NCBI GenBank assembly: GCA_017540945.1
Contig: JAFYAB010000097.1
Span: 1-9,826 of the forward strand
Origin: Oscillospiraceae bacterium
GTDB lineage: Bacteria > Bacillota_A > Clostridia > Oscillospirales > Oscillospiraceae
Direction of reading: 5' to 3'
Length of the DNA stretch: 9,826 bases
Of the stretch, positions 1 through 7,452 are shown in pieces (the first letter of the stretch is position 1; each line of letters opens with the position of its first letter). A program made the position numbers and the translations under genes. The notes beneath the pieces were generated by a model. It saw nothing but the letters and a program-made list of their open reading frames with translations, had not been told where the DNA came from and ran no database searches.

Positions 1-135
1 GGGGACGCTCTTACCCGTCAGGGTGAGCGTCCCGGCATTCGGAACGAATGCAATTTGCCGTAAGGCAAATCGGATCGTTTGCTTGCGCAAACGACGCATG
101 CTTCGCATGCGCGGACGAGCAATGCTCGTCCCTAC
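1..135. repeat. Multi-hairpin repeat core, copy 1 (truncated at window start)
   Basis: This is the first of five copies of a 138-bp core; the others start at 7083, 7268, 7453 and 9683. The first three bases (GTA) lie outside the window. The core is six consecutive inverted repeats: a GGACGCTC/GAGCGTCC stem with an inner ACCC/GGGT stem, GCATTCG/CGAATGC, ATTTGCC/GGCAAAT, TCGTTTGC/GCAAACGA, CGCATGC/GCATGCG and GGACGAGC/GCTCGTCC. It ends in CCTAC, which mirrors the GTAGG at the start of complete copies. Bases 1-141 are identical to 9686-9826. A repeat with this organisation resembles REP/BIME-type composite elements; no transposase is visible. Confidence 0.93.
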
Positions 136-192
136 ATCCCCTTTTGTAGCGCGGGCTATCAGCCCGCCCGTAGGGACAAGCAATGCTTGTCC
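136..192. repeat. Repeat tail: module-7 hairpin plus variant terminal hairpin
   Basis: After the core come a short linker and the seventh hairpin, GCGGGCT-ATC-AGCCCGC at 151-167. Directly after it, GTAGG leads into an extra hairpin, GGACAAGC-AAT-GCTTGTCC at 174-192. This last stem has the same layout and loop as the GGACGAGC-AAT-GCTCGTCC stem of the core, with one G-C pair replaced by A-T on both arms. It therefore looks like a variant of the same module capping the block before recN. Confidence 0.85.
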
Positions 193-198
193 GCACCC

Positions 199-228
199 TA
201 ATCCCTGATCCTTAATCCCTAATCCCTA
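199..228 (-). repeat. TAATCCC heptamer run upstream of recN
   Basis: Four heptamers in the TAATCCC orientation occupy 199-226 (one is degenerate, TGATCCT). The 19-base stretch at 210-228 is identical to 8240-8258 upstream of nadK. The run ends 4 bp before the recN Shine-Dalgarno sequence, so in this assembly the recN leader is made almost wholly of repeat DNA. The reverse complement is the GGGATTA type found at 6924-7017. Confidence 0.85.
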
Positions 229-244
229 AAACGGAGGTGGTCTC

Positions 245-1900
245 GTGCTGACGCTGTTACACATCGAAAACATAGCCGTTATTGAGACCGCCGACATCGC
301 CTTCGACCGGGGCTTCAACATCCTGACCGGCGAGACCGGCGCGGGCAAGTCCATCATCATCGACGCCATCTCCGCCATTTTGGGGGAGCGGGCATACCGG
401 GAGCTGATCCGCACCGGCGCGGACAGGGCCTTCGTCTCCGCCGTCTTCGACGGGGTGCCGGAGCTGCCCTGGTTCGCGGAATACGGCGTTCCCTGGGAGG
501 ACGAGCTGCTGATCCAGCGGGAGATCTTCCTGGACGGCCGGAACCTCTGCAGGGTCAACGGCAGGGGCGTGACCGTGGGGCAGCTCCGGGCGCTGGGCCG
601 CCGTCTCATCACCATCCACGGGCAGCATGACTCCCAGCAGCTCTTCGACGAGCAGACCCATCTGGGCCTGCTGGACGCCTTCGCGGCGGACGGAGAACTG
701 CTGGAGGCCTATCACCGGGCCTGGGAGAAGGTCCGCACCGCCAGGGCGGAGCTGGACCGGCTGAATCTGGACGAAAGCGAAAAGGCCCGCCGGCAGGAAA
801 TGCTCCAATTCCAGATCAAAGAGCTGGAACGGGCGGAGCTGAAGGCCGGGGAGGACGAGACCCTGGAGCAGCGCCAGAGGCTGCTGATGAACGGGGAGAA
901 GCTCAGCGCCGCTCTGAACGAGGCCGTGACCGCCCTCTTCGGCGACGAGGACCGCCAAGGCGCCGAGGAGCTGCTGGACGAGGCCCTTTCCGCGGTATCG
1001 GGGGCGCTTCGCTGGGACGATTCCCTGCGCGGTCCCTGTGACAGCCTGCGGGAGCTGCGCTTCGCCCTCAGCGACGCCGGTGAGATCCTGCGGGACCGCC
1101 GGGACAGCCTGGGGGACGCCGAAGCGGAGCTGGACGAGATCGGAGCCAGGCTGGATCTGATCCACAAGCTCCGCCGGAAATACGGCTCCAGCTGCGCGGA
1201 GATGCTGAAATACCTGGAAAAAGCGAAGGCGGAGCTGGACGATATCCTCTTCGCCGACGAGAAGCTGCGCCAGGCGGAGAAGCTCCACGAGGCCGCGGTC
1301 AGCGCAGCAAGGGAAAAGGCGCTGGAGCTGCGGGCTGTCCGGACCCAGGCGGCAAAGGAGCTGGAGACCCGGATCTGCCGGGAGCTCTCGGAGCTCAATA
1401 TGCCGAAGGTGCGCTTTCTCTGCGATTTTGAAGAGACCGAGCTGGGCCCGGAGGGGATGGACGCCCTGCGTTTTTTGATGTCGGCCAATCTGGGCGAGGC
1501 CCTGAAGCCCCTGTCCAAGGTGGCCTCCGGCGGCGAGCTGGCCCGGATCATGCTGGCCATGAAGAACGTGATGGCCCGGCAGGACAGCGTTTCCACCCTG
1601 ATCTTCGACGAGGTGGACGCCGGCGTATCGGGCCGGGCCGCCCAGAAGGTCGCAGAGAAGCTTCGCAAGGTTTCGGAGGGCCGTCAGGTCCTCTGCGTCA
1701 CCCATCTGCCCCAGATCGCGGCGTTGGCGGAGCACCATCTGCTGATCGAGAAAAGCGAGCGCCGGGGCAGGACCTACACCGAGGTCGCCGTCCTGGACCG
1801 CCGGGGCCGCATCGACGAGCTGGCCCGCATGATCGGCGGCGCCGTCATTACCGAGACCACGCGCAGGAGCGCGGAAGAAATGCTTGCAGCTTCCGGATAG
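245..1900 (+). CDS. recN: DNA repair protein RecN
   Basis: RecN is a cytoplasmic SMC-like ATPase that gathers at DNA double-strand breaks and promotes recombinational repair. The 551-residue product is of normal family length. The start is the GTG at 245, 7 bases after a strong GGAGG (233-237). Visible features are the N-terminal LLHIENIAVIE, Walker A GETGAGKS (residues 29-36), a long charged coiled-coil middle (about 150-370), the ABC signature SGGEL (428-432) and Walker B LIFDE (452-456), followed by the conserved CVTHLPQIAA segment. The gene is separated from the membrane-protein gene by 12 bp, so they are probably cotranscribed. In many Firmicutes recN follows argR; here argR sits at the opposite end of the window (see findings). 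No SOS box was recognised upstream, where the DNA is repeat sequence. Confidence 0.97.
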   Translation: MLTLLHIENIAVIETADIAFDRGFNILTGETGAGKSIIIDAISAILGERAYRELIRTGADRAFVSAVFDGVPELPWFAEYGVPWEDELLIQREIFLDGRNLCRVNGRGVTVGQLRALGRRLITIHGQHDSQQLFDEQTHLGLLDAFAADGELLEAYHRAWEKVRTARAELDRLNLDESEKARRQEMLQFQIKELERAELKAGEDETLEQRQRLLMNGEKLSAALNEAVTALFGDEDRQGAEELLDEALSAVSGALRWDDSLRGPCDSLRELRFALSDAGEILRDRRDSLGDAEAELDEIGARLDLIHKLRRKYGSSCAEMLKYLEKAKAELDDILFADEKLRQAEKLHEAAVSAAREKALELRAVRTQAAKELETRICRELSELNMPKVRFLCDFEETELGPEGMDALRFLMSANLGEALKPLSKVASGGELARIMLAMKNVMARQDSVSTLIFDEVDAGVSGRAAQKVAEKLRKVSEGRQVLCVTHLPQIAALAEHHLLIEKSERRGRTYTEVAVLDRRGRIDELARMIGGAVITETTRRSAEEMLAASG

Positions 1901-1912
1901 ACAGGTGATAAG

Positions 1913-3445
1913 ATGAAAAGAAAATCCGACAAAGGGCTGAATCCGTCGAAACGCTCCCTGGCCTTTCCGCTGACGGTCCTGCTTTCCTACGTCCTGCTGC
2001 TGATGATGTCCTACGGCTTTCCCGTTCTGGGGGACGACTGGGTCTTTCTCCCGGCCCTGGGGTCCAAGGCCTCGCTGCTGGAGCCCTTCCGCGCCGGCTG
2101 GGATACCGCCGCCCAACACTACATCACCACCAACGGACGACTGCTGGGAAATTTTATGGTGAAGTTCTGCTCCTATTCCAAGCTGCTGCGGGAGCTGATC
2201 CGCTGCGGGATCATCCTGGGCATCTGCCTCTGCGTGGATCGGCTCAGCGGCGACGGGAAGCAAAGGAGCGCTTTCTGTTATCTGATCGGCTTTACGCTGC
2301 TGGTGGCGATCCCCGCAAGGATCGCGGCGCAGACCTACGCCTGGAGCTCCGGCTTCTTCAACTATGTGCCCCCCACGCTGCTCTATCTGTTCTACGCCCG
2401 CTATGTCCGGGGGATCTTCTGCGGGGAAGGGCCGGAGAGCTCTCTGCTCCGCTGTCTGGGCCTCTTTCTGCTGGGCCTGGCCGGGTCCCTGTTCATGGAG
2501 AACCAGACCATCGGCTTCTGCCTGCTGTCGCTGGGGGTCTTCGCGGCGGATTGGATCCGCGGGAAGAAGCTGCGGCCCGAGCTGCTGCTGTGCTTCCTGG
2601 GCTCCGCCCTGGGCTGCTGCCTCATGTTCTGCGCGCCGGGCTATCACATGGTGGGCGAAGGGAACTACCGCAGTCTGCCCCAGGACCTTGCGGCGCTGAT
2701 CCAGGTGGTCCAGGAAAATTTTGAAACCCTCTCCGGCTATCTGATCCGCGGCAACAGCCTTGTGATCCACCTGCTGTCCGTCTGCGGGGCGGCCCTCTGT
2801 CTGCGGCGATACCCCCGGGCAAGCCGGAGGCTTCGACTGTTTTTGCTGTGCTCCATGGCGGTCTATCTCTGCTGTCCCGTAATCTTCTACGCCCAGGACA
2901 AGCTTTTCAGCCGCTACCATTTCCTGCTGGACTTTGCCGCCACCCTGATCTACTTCCTGAACCTGTTCCTGACCGGCCTGCTGGTGCCGGAAAAGAAGAC
3001 GGCGCGCTTCCCGCTGATCTTTTTCACCCTGTCCTTTGTGCTGTTCCTGTCGCCCCTGATGATCGTCCATCCCCTGGGCCCGCGGAACTGCTATTTCTTC
3101 GCGGTGCTGCTGATCGCCATGACCATGAATCTGCTGCGTCTGGCCCTGGGGGATCTGACGGCACTGCGTCCGCTGCGGGCCGCGGTCTGTCTGGCCTGCT
3201 GCCTGGTGCTGCTGGGCAATCTCTGGGTCTATTACCGCAACGGCAGGACGGAGCAGCTGCGGAATCAGATCGTCGCCGAAGCCATGGAGCGGGGTGATAC
3301 AAGCATCACCCTGCCAAGCTTCCCCTATCCGATCTATACCCATCGAGGCAATTCCAGCGCCATGACCTGGTACTATTACTATCAGAGCAAAGGCGACATC
3401 ACCTTTGAATACCAATCCTACGGCGATTGGATATCCACACACTGA
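1913..3445 (+). CDS. Polytopic membrane protein of unknown function (DUF6056-like)
   Basis: This 510-residue protein has a basic N-terminus and roughly 11-13 hydrophobic segments (for example about 16-36, 84-104, 117-135, 220-240, 306-326, 335-355 and 365-385), so it is an integral membrane protein. After the first segment lies an extracytoplasmic-looking loop with GDDW (40-43) and NGR (74-76). This layout recalls DUF6056-type proteins and GT-C glycosyltransferase-like membrane proteins, in which acidic residues in the first loop are important. The C-terminus (about 450-510) is hydrophilic and rich in aromatics, with WYYYYQSKG. The start ATG at 1913 has AGGTGA a few bases upstream. It lies between recN and tyrS with gaps of 12 and 20 bp. 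The family assignment comes from memory of motif layout, and no substrate can be named. Confidence 0.8.
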   Translation: MKRKSDKGLNPSKRSLAFPLTVLLSYVLLLMMSYGFPVLGDDWVFLPALGSKASLLEPFRAGWDTAAQHYITTNGRLLGNFMVKFCSYSKLLRELIRCGIILGICLCVDRLSGDGKQRSAFCYLIGFTLLVAIPARIAAQTYAWSSGFFNYVPPTLLYLFYARYVRGIFCGEGPESSLLRCLGLFLLGLAGSLFMENQTIGFCLLSLGVFAADWIRGKKLRPELLLCFLGSALGCCLMFCAPGYHMVGEGNYRSLPQDLAALIQVVQENFETLSGYLIRGNSLVIHLLSVCGAALCLRRYPRASRRLRLFLLCSMAVYLCCPVIFYAQDKLFSRYHFLLDFAATLIYFLNLFLTGLLVPEKKTARFPLIFFTLSFVLFLSPLMIVHPLGPRNCYFFAVLLIAMTMNLLRLALGDLTALRPLRAAVCLACCLVLLGNLWVYYRNGRTEQLRNQIVAEAMERGDTSITLPSFPYPIYTHRGNSSAMTWYYYYQSKGDITFEYQSYGDWISTH

Positions 3446-3451
3446 GCAAAC

Positions 3452-3457
3452 AGGAGA
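3452..3457 (+). promoter_or_regulatory. tyrS ribosome-binding site
   Basis: AGGAGA lies 8 bases before the ATG at 3466. It fixes the tyrS start there rather than at an in-frame TTG at 3427, which would overlap the preceding gene and add 13 unconserved residues. Confidence 0.8.
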
Positions 3458-3465
3458 AACATACC

Positions 3466-4689
3466 ATGGGAATTTACGAAGAACTGGTCGCCCGGGGGCT
3501 GATCGCCCAGGTGACCAACGAGAACGAGATCCGCGAGATGATCAACGCAGGCAAGGCCACCTTCTACATCGGCTTTGACTGCACCGCCGACAGCCTCACC
3601 GCAGGGCACTTTATGGCCCTGACCCTGATGAAGCGCCTGCAGCTGGCGGGCAACAAGCCCATCGCCCTGATCGGCGGCGGCACCACCATGATCGGCGACC
3701 CCTCCGGCCGCAGCGACATGCGCAAGATGCTGACCAAGGAGGACATTGAGCACAACGCCGCCTGCTTCAAGCGGCAGATGGAGCGCTTCATCGAGTTCGG
3801 CGAAGGGAAAGCGCAGATGGTCAACAACGCCGACTGGCTGCTGGACCTCAACTATGTGGAGCTGCTGCGGGAGGTGGGCGCCTGCTTCTCCGTCAACAAT
3901 ATGCTGCGGGCCGAGTGCTACAAGCAGCGCATGGAGAAGGGCCTGTCCTTCCTGGAATTCAACTATATGATCATGCAGTCCTACGACTTCTACCATCTGT
4001 ACAAGGCCTACGGCTGCAATATGCAGTTCGGCGGCGACGATCAGTGGTCCAATATGCTGGGCGGCACGGAGCTGATCCGCCGCAAGCTGGGCAAGGACGC
4101 CCACGCCATGACCATCACTCTTCTGACGGACTCCCAGGGCAAGAAGATGGGCAAGACCGCCGGCAACGCGGTCTGGCTGGACCCCAACAAGACCAGCCCC
4201 TTCGAATTCTACCAGTACTGGCGCAATGTGGGGGACGCGGACGTGCTCAAGTGCATCCGAATGCTGACCTTCCTGCCCCTGGAGCAGATCGACGAGATGG
4301 ACCGGTGGCAGGGCGAGCAGCTCAACCGGGCCAAGGAGATCCTTGCCTGGGAGCTGACGAAGATGGTCCACGGAGAGGCCGAGGCCGACAAGGCCCAGAA
4401 CGCGGCCCGGGCCCTGTTTTCCGCCGGCGTGTCCGACGAGAATATGCCCACCACCACCCTCAGCGAGGCGGATCTCAAGGACGGAAGCATCGACGTGATC
4501 AGCGTGCTCACCGCCTGCAAGCTGGCTGCCTCCCGTTCCGAGGCCCGGAAGCTGATCCAGGGCGGCGGCGTCACCGTCAACGACGAGAAGATCGCCGCCA
4601 TCGACCGCAGCTACACCGCCGAGGAGCTGAAGGCCGGCCTGCATATCCGCAAGGGCAAAAAGGTGCATCATAAAGCGATCCTGCAATAA
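3466..4689 (+). CDS. tyrS: Tyrosyl-tRNA synthetase (class I, TyrRS)
   Basis: TyrRS charges tRNA-Tyr with tyrosine in the cytoplasm. The 407-residue product matches the bacterial family. The Rossmann domain has the HIGH-box variant TAGH (45-48) inside GFDCTADSLTAGH, the tyrosine-pocket segment with YMIMQSYDF, the GGDDQWSN motif and a KMSKS-type loop KMGKT (227-231). The C-terminal S4 RNA-binding domain lies at about 344-404, with AASRSEARKLIQGGGVTVND. The gene follows the membrane-protein gene by 20 bp. That leaves no space for its own T-box leader, so expression probably depends on the upstream recN-side promoter unless a promoter lies inside the preceding gene. A hairpin follows the stop codon. 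Confidence 0.97.
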   Translation: MGIYEELVARGLIAQVTNENEIREMINAGKATFYIGFDCTADSLTAGHFMALTLMKRLQLAGNKPIALIGGGTTMIGDPSGRSDMRKMLTKEDIEHNAACFKRQMERFIEFGEGKAQMVNNADWLLDLNYVELLREVGACFSVNNMLRAECYKQRMEKGLSFLEFNYMIMQSYDFYHLYKAYGCNMQFGGDDQWSNMLGGTELIRRKLGKDAHAMTITLLTDSQGKKMGKTAGNAVWLDPNKTSPFEFYQYWRNVGDADVLKCIRMLTFLPLEQIDEMDRWQGEQLNRAKEILAWELTKMVHGEAEADKAQNAARALFSAGVSDENMPTTTLSEADLKDGSIDVISVLTACKLAASRSEARKLIQGGGVTVNDEKIAAIDRSYTAEELKAGLHIRKGKKVHHKAILQ

Positions 4690-4691
4690 AC

Positions 4692-4713
4692 GCTTTCCCC
4701 CTCGGGGGAAGGC
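4692..4713 (+). terminator. Hairpin after tyrS, possible weak intrinsic terminator
   Basis: A 9-bp stem (GCTTTCCCC with GGGGAAGGC, one G-T wobble) closes a CTCG tetraloop just 2 bp after the tyrS stop codon. Only TTT follows before GGCT, so the U-tract is poor. CCCC/GGGG hairpins of this style are common as intergenic repeats in Oscillospirales-type genomes, so it may be a stabiliser or repeat rather than a terminator. Confidence 0.45.
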
Positions 4714-4760
4714 TTTGGCTGAAATCATTTTGCATTCAGATAGAAAAGGAGGCTATTCCT

Positions 4761-5456
4761 ATGCCTGAACAGACCCAATTCCGCGCCGCGCTTCACGGCT
4801 ACAACCGGGAGGACGTGGTCAATTTCCTGGACCGGATGAGCCGGGAGCACGAGGAGGAGCTGCGCCGTCTGCGGGACCAGAACGAACAGCTCCGCGCCCA
4901 GCTGGAGGAGGCCCGGCAGAGCCTGGAAACCGCAGGGGAGAACCCCGAGACCGAAAAGGCCCTGGCCGACGCCCAGGCCCTGACCGCGGATCTGCGGGGC
5001 CGCTGCGAGGAGCTGGAGGCTCAGGTCCGGAGTCTGGAGGAGCAGCTCTCCGAGGCCCGGGCGGAGCAGAAGGCCGAGACCGTCCCCATGAAGGTCAGCC
5101 AGGAGCTCTCCGATCCCATCCCCCCCGTGGCGGAGCTGCTGCCCGTGCAGACGGCCCCCTCCAAGGACTATACCGAGCTGGAGCTGGCGGCCTATCGCCG
5201 GGCGGAGCTGGCGGAGCGTCTGGCCCGGGAGCGGGCCGGGGACGTCTATCGGCAGGTCCAGTCCGTGTTCGAGCAGTCCAATGAGAAGCTGGAGACCGGC
5301 AGGGCGGATCTGGAGCAGCTGACCGGCGCCCTGAACGACAACGTCAACGATCTGCTGCGCCTGCTGACCCACATCCACAGCGCCTACGATCAAGCCGCCC
5401 TCAGCTTCGGCGAGATCGGCGCCCGGAACCGGGAGATTCTGGAGGAGGAGATCTGA
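4761..5456 (+). CDS. DivIVA-domain coiled-coil protein
   Basis: DivIVA-family proteins bind curved or septal membrane and organise division or polar growth in Gram-positive bacteria. The 231-residue product begins with a DivIVA-like N-terminal segment (FRAALHGYNREDVVNFLDRM, residues 7-26). It continues as a Glu/Arg/Leu-rich coiled coil (about 27-115), a Pro-containing hinge (about 118-140) and a second helical region to the end. No membrane segment is seen. The start ATG at 4761 follows AAGGAGG (4746-4752) with an 8-base gap. The stop overlaps the pncB start by one base, so the two are translated together, although they have no known functional link. It could be DivIVA itself or a paralogue such as a GpsB-like protein; its length favours a DivIVA-like assignment. 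Confidence 0.85.
   Translation: MPEQTQFRAALHGYNREDVVNFLDRMSREHEEELRRLRDQNEQLRAQLEEARQSLETAGENPETEKALADAQALTADLRGRCEELEAQVRSLEEQLSEARAEQKAETVPMKVSQELSDPIPPVAELLPVQTAPSKDYTELELAAYRRAELAERLARERAGDVYRQVQSVFEQSNEKLETGRADLEQLTGALNDNVNDLLRLLTHIHSAYDQAALSFGEIGARNREILEEEI
5441..5450 (+). promoter_or_regulatory. pncB ribosome-binding site inside the divIVA-like gene
   Basis: GGAGGAGGAG near the end of the upstream gene lies 5 bases before the ATG at 5456, which shares its A with the upstream TGA stop. This favours 5456 over the internal ATG at 5477, which has no such site, and implies translational coupling. Confidence 0.8.
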
Positions 5457-6904
5457 TGGAGGGCGAAAACCTGACCATGCTCTGCGACTTCTACGAGCTG
5501 ACCATGGCCAACGGCTACTTCCTGACGGGGAAAAAGGACACGATCTCCTACTTCGACGTCTTCTTCCGCTCCATCCCCGACCAGGGGGGCTTCGCCATCA
5601 CCGCCGGTCTGGAGGACGTGGTGCGCTACATTCAGAACCTGCGCTTCACCGAGGAGGACATCGCCTATCTGCGGAGCAAGGGGCTCTTTGACGAGGACTT
5701 TCTGGACTATCTGCGCCGCTTCCGCTTCACCGGCGACATCTGGGCCATCCCCGAGGGCACCCCGGTATTCCCCAACGAGCCCGTGCTGACGGTGCGGGCC
5801 CCCGCCATTGAGGCCCAGTTCATCGAGACCTATCTGCTGCTGGCCCTGAACCACCAGAGCCTGATCGCCACCAAGGCCAACCGCATCGTCCGGGCCGCCG
5901 AGGGCCGCACGGTGCTGGAATTCGGCTCCCGCCGGGCCCAGGGGGCCTCCGGCGCCATCAACGGCGCCCGGGCCTGCTACATCGGCGGCGTCAACGGCAC
6001 CGCCTGCACCATCTCCGACGAGCGCTACGGGGTCCCCGCCGGGGGCACCATGGCCCATTCCTGGGTCCAGATGTTCGACTCCCAGTACGAGGCCTTCAAG
6101 CGCTACTGCGAGATCTATCCCACCAACGCCATTTTGCTGGTGGACACCTACAACACCCTGCGCTCCGGCATCCCCGATGCCATCCGGGCCTTCAACGAGG
6201 TGCTCAAGCCCAAGGGCATCACCCGATGCGGGATCCGCATCGACTCCGGCGACATGACCTATCTGACCCGCAAGGCCCGGGAAATGCTGGACGAGGCGGG
6301 CTGGACAGAGTGCAAGATCTCCGTCTCCAATTCCCTGGACGAGTATATCATCAAGGACATCCTGGCCCAGGGCGCGAAGATCGACCTCTTCGGCGTGGGC
6401 GAGCGGATGATCACCGCCAAGTCGGAGCCGGTCTTCGGCGGAGTCTACAAGGTCTGCGCCGTGGAGGACGAGCAGGGGAGGGTGATCCCCAAGATCAAGG
6501 TCAGCGAGAACGTGGGCAAGATCACCAACCCCCACTATAAGAAGCTCTGGCGCTTCTATGGCCGGGACACGGGAAAGGCCATCGCCGACTATCTGAGCGT
6601 CTACGACGAGACCGTGGACGACTCCGGCGACTTTGAGATCTTCGATCCCGAGGCGATCTGGAAGCGGAAGACGGTCTACAACTTCGAGGCCAAGGAGCTG
6701 CAGGTCCCCATCTTCCGAAACGGCGAGCTGGTCTATAAGCTGCCCGCCCTCCGGGAGATCCGGGCATACTGCGCCGCCCAGGTGGACAGCCTCTGGGACG
6801 AGGTCAAGCGCTTCGACAACCCCCATCACTACTATGTGGACCTGAGCCAGAAGCTCTGGGACATCAAGCAGGCCATGCTGTTACAAGCCGGGAAGAAATT
6901 GTAG
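5456..6904 (+). CDS. pncB: Nicotinate phosphoribosyltransferase
   Basis: The enzyme makes nicotinate mononucleotide from nicotinate and PRPP (ATP-coupled), the first step of the Preiss-Handler route to NAD. The 482-residue product fits the family. It opens with MLCDFYELTMANGYF (8-22) and contains LEFGSRRAQG, the GTMAHSW segment whose His201 corresponds to the phosphorylated active-site histidine of the family, LVDTYNTLRSGIP, GIRIDSGD and GVGERMITAKSEPVFGGVYK, which matches the phosphoribosyl-binding region. The gene overlaps the divIVA-like stop by 1 base. No NAD-responsive riboswitch or operator is visible because its start lies inside the upstream gene. Downstream lies repeat DNA and no clear U-tract terminator. 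Confidence 0.96.
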   Translation: MEGENLTMLCDFYELTMANGYFLTGKKDTISYFDVFFRSIPDQGGFAITAGLEDVVRYIQNLRFTEEDIAYLRSKGLFDEDFLDYLRRFRFTGDIWAIPEGTPVFPNEPVLTVRAPAIEAQFIETYLLLALNHQSLIATKANRIVRAAEGRTVLEFGSRRAQGASGAINGARACYIGGVNGTACTISDERYGVPAGGTMAHSWVQMFDSQYEAFKRYCEIYPTNAILLVDTYNTLRSGIPDAIRAFNEVLKPKGITRCGIRIDSGDMTYLTRKAREMLDEAGWTECKISVSNSLDEYIIKDILAQGAKIDLFGVGERMITAKSEPVFGGVYKVCAVEDEQGRVIPKIKVSENVGKITNPHYKKLWRFYGRDTGKAIADYLSVYDETVDDSGDFEIFDPEAIWKRKTVYNFEAKELQVPIFRNGELVYKLPALREIRAYCAAQVDSLWDEVKRFDNPHHYYVDLSQKLWDIKQAMLLQAGKKL

Positions 6905-6923
6905 GATCGTGTATCAGGGGCAA

Positions 6924-7017
6924 GGGATTAAGGATTAGGGATTAAGGATTAGGGATTAGGGATTAAGGATTAGGGATTAAGGATTAGGAATTAAGAATTA
7001 GGGATTAAGGATTAGGG
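6924..7017 (+). repeat. Telomere-like GGGATTA/AGGATTA heptamer array
   Basis: Thirteen consecutive 7-base units occupy 6924-7014, followed by a final GGG. The units are GGGATTA or AGGATTA, mostly alternating, with two decayed copies (GGAATTA, AGAATTA) at 6987-7000. There are no indels, so the 7-base phase is kept throughout. The G-tracts every 4-5 bases could allow a two-layer G-quadruplex on this strand. The array lies between the pncB stop and the hairpin repeat block. Confidence 0.95.
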
Positions 7018-7034
7018 TGGGAAGAGAGATCAGG

Positions 7035-7082
7035 GATCCCCGCTTGTAGCGCGGGCTATCATCCCGCACGATACGTGCCGCC
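7035..7082. repeat. Partial hairpin-repeat unit (module 7 and spacer only)
   Basis: This matches the tail of the 185-bp unit: GATCCCCGC, a module-7 hairpin (GCGGGCT-ATC-ATCCCGC at 7051-7067, one arm base changed so the stem has a mismatch) and the GATACGTGCCGCC spacer leading into the first full core. The same leading partial unit precedes the copy after argR (9635-9682), so GATCCCCGC marks the left boundary of a block. Confidence 0.85.
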
Positions 7083-7267
7083 GTAGGGGACGCTCTTACC
7101 CGTCAGGGTGAGCGTCCCGGCATTCGGAACGAATGCAATTTGCCGTGAGGCAAATCGGGTCGTTTGCTTGCGCAAACGACGCATGCTTCGCATGCGCGGA
7201 CGAGCAATGCTCGTCCCTACATCCCCTTATGTAGCGCGGGCTATCAGCCCGCCTGATACGCGCCGCC
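7083..7267. repeat. 185-bp seven-hairpin repeat unit, tandem copy A
   Basis: The unit consists of a 138-bp core (7083-7220) plus module 7 and a spacer. Hairpins lie at 7088-7117 (8+4 bp, GTCA loop), 7120-7136 (7 bp), 7138-7155 (7 bp, GTGA loop), 7160-7179 (8 bp, TTGC loop), 7180-7196 (7 bp), 7198-7216 (8 bp) and 7236-7252 (7 bp). Core termini GTAGGGGACG and CGTCCCTAC are inverted relative to each other apart from one extra G. Relative to the other copies, this core carries a private change, GGTC for GATC, at 7159. Confidence 0.95.
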
Positions 7268-7452
7268 GTAGGGGACGCTCTTACCCGTCAGGGTGAGCGT
7301 CCCGGCATTCGGAACGAATGCAATTTGCCGTGAGGCAAATCGGATCGTTTGCTTACGCAAACGACACATGCTTCGCATGCGCGGACGAGCAATGCTCGTC
7401 CCTACATTCCCTTTTGCAGCGCAGGCAATCAGCCCGCCCGATACGCGCCACC
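7268..7452. repeat. 185-bp seven-hairpin repeat unit, tandem copy B
   Basis: Exactly 185 bp after copy A. Its core (7268-7405) differs from copy A in the loop of hairpin 4 (TTAC), at the junction base before that hairpin, and at the base of hairpin 5 (ACATGC for GCATGC). Module 7 is decayed (GCAGGCA-ATC-AGCCCGC), leaving two mismatched pairs. Confidence 0.95.

Noticed and set aside
257..3442. Very long (1061-residue) open frame on the minus strand across recN and the membrane-protein gene
   Set aside because: It is antisense to two clear genes with recognised motifs. The Gln/Gly/Pro/Ala-rich translation is typical of a shadow frame in GC-rich coding DNA.
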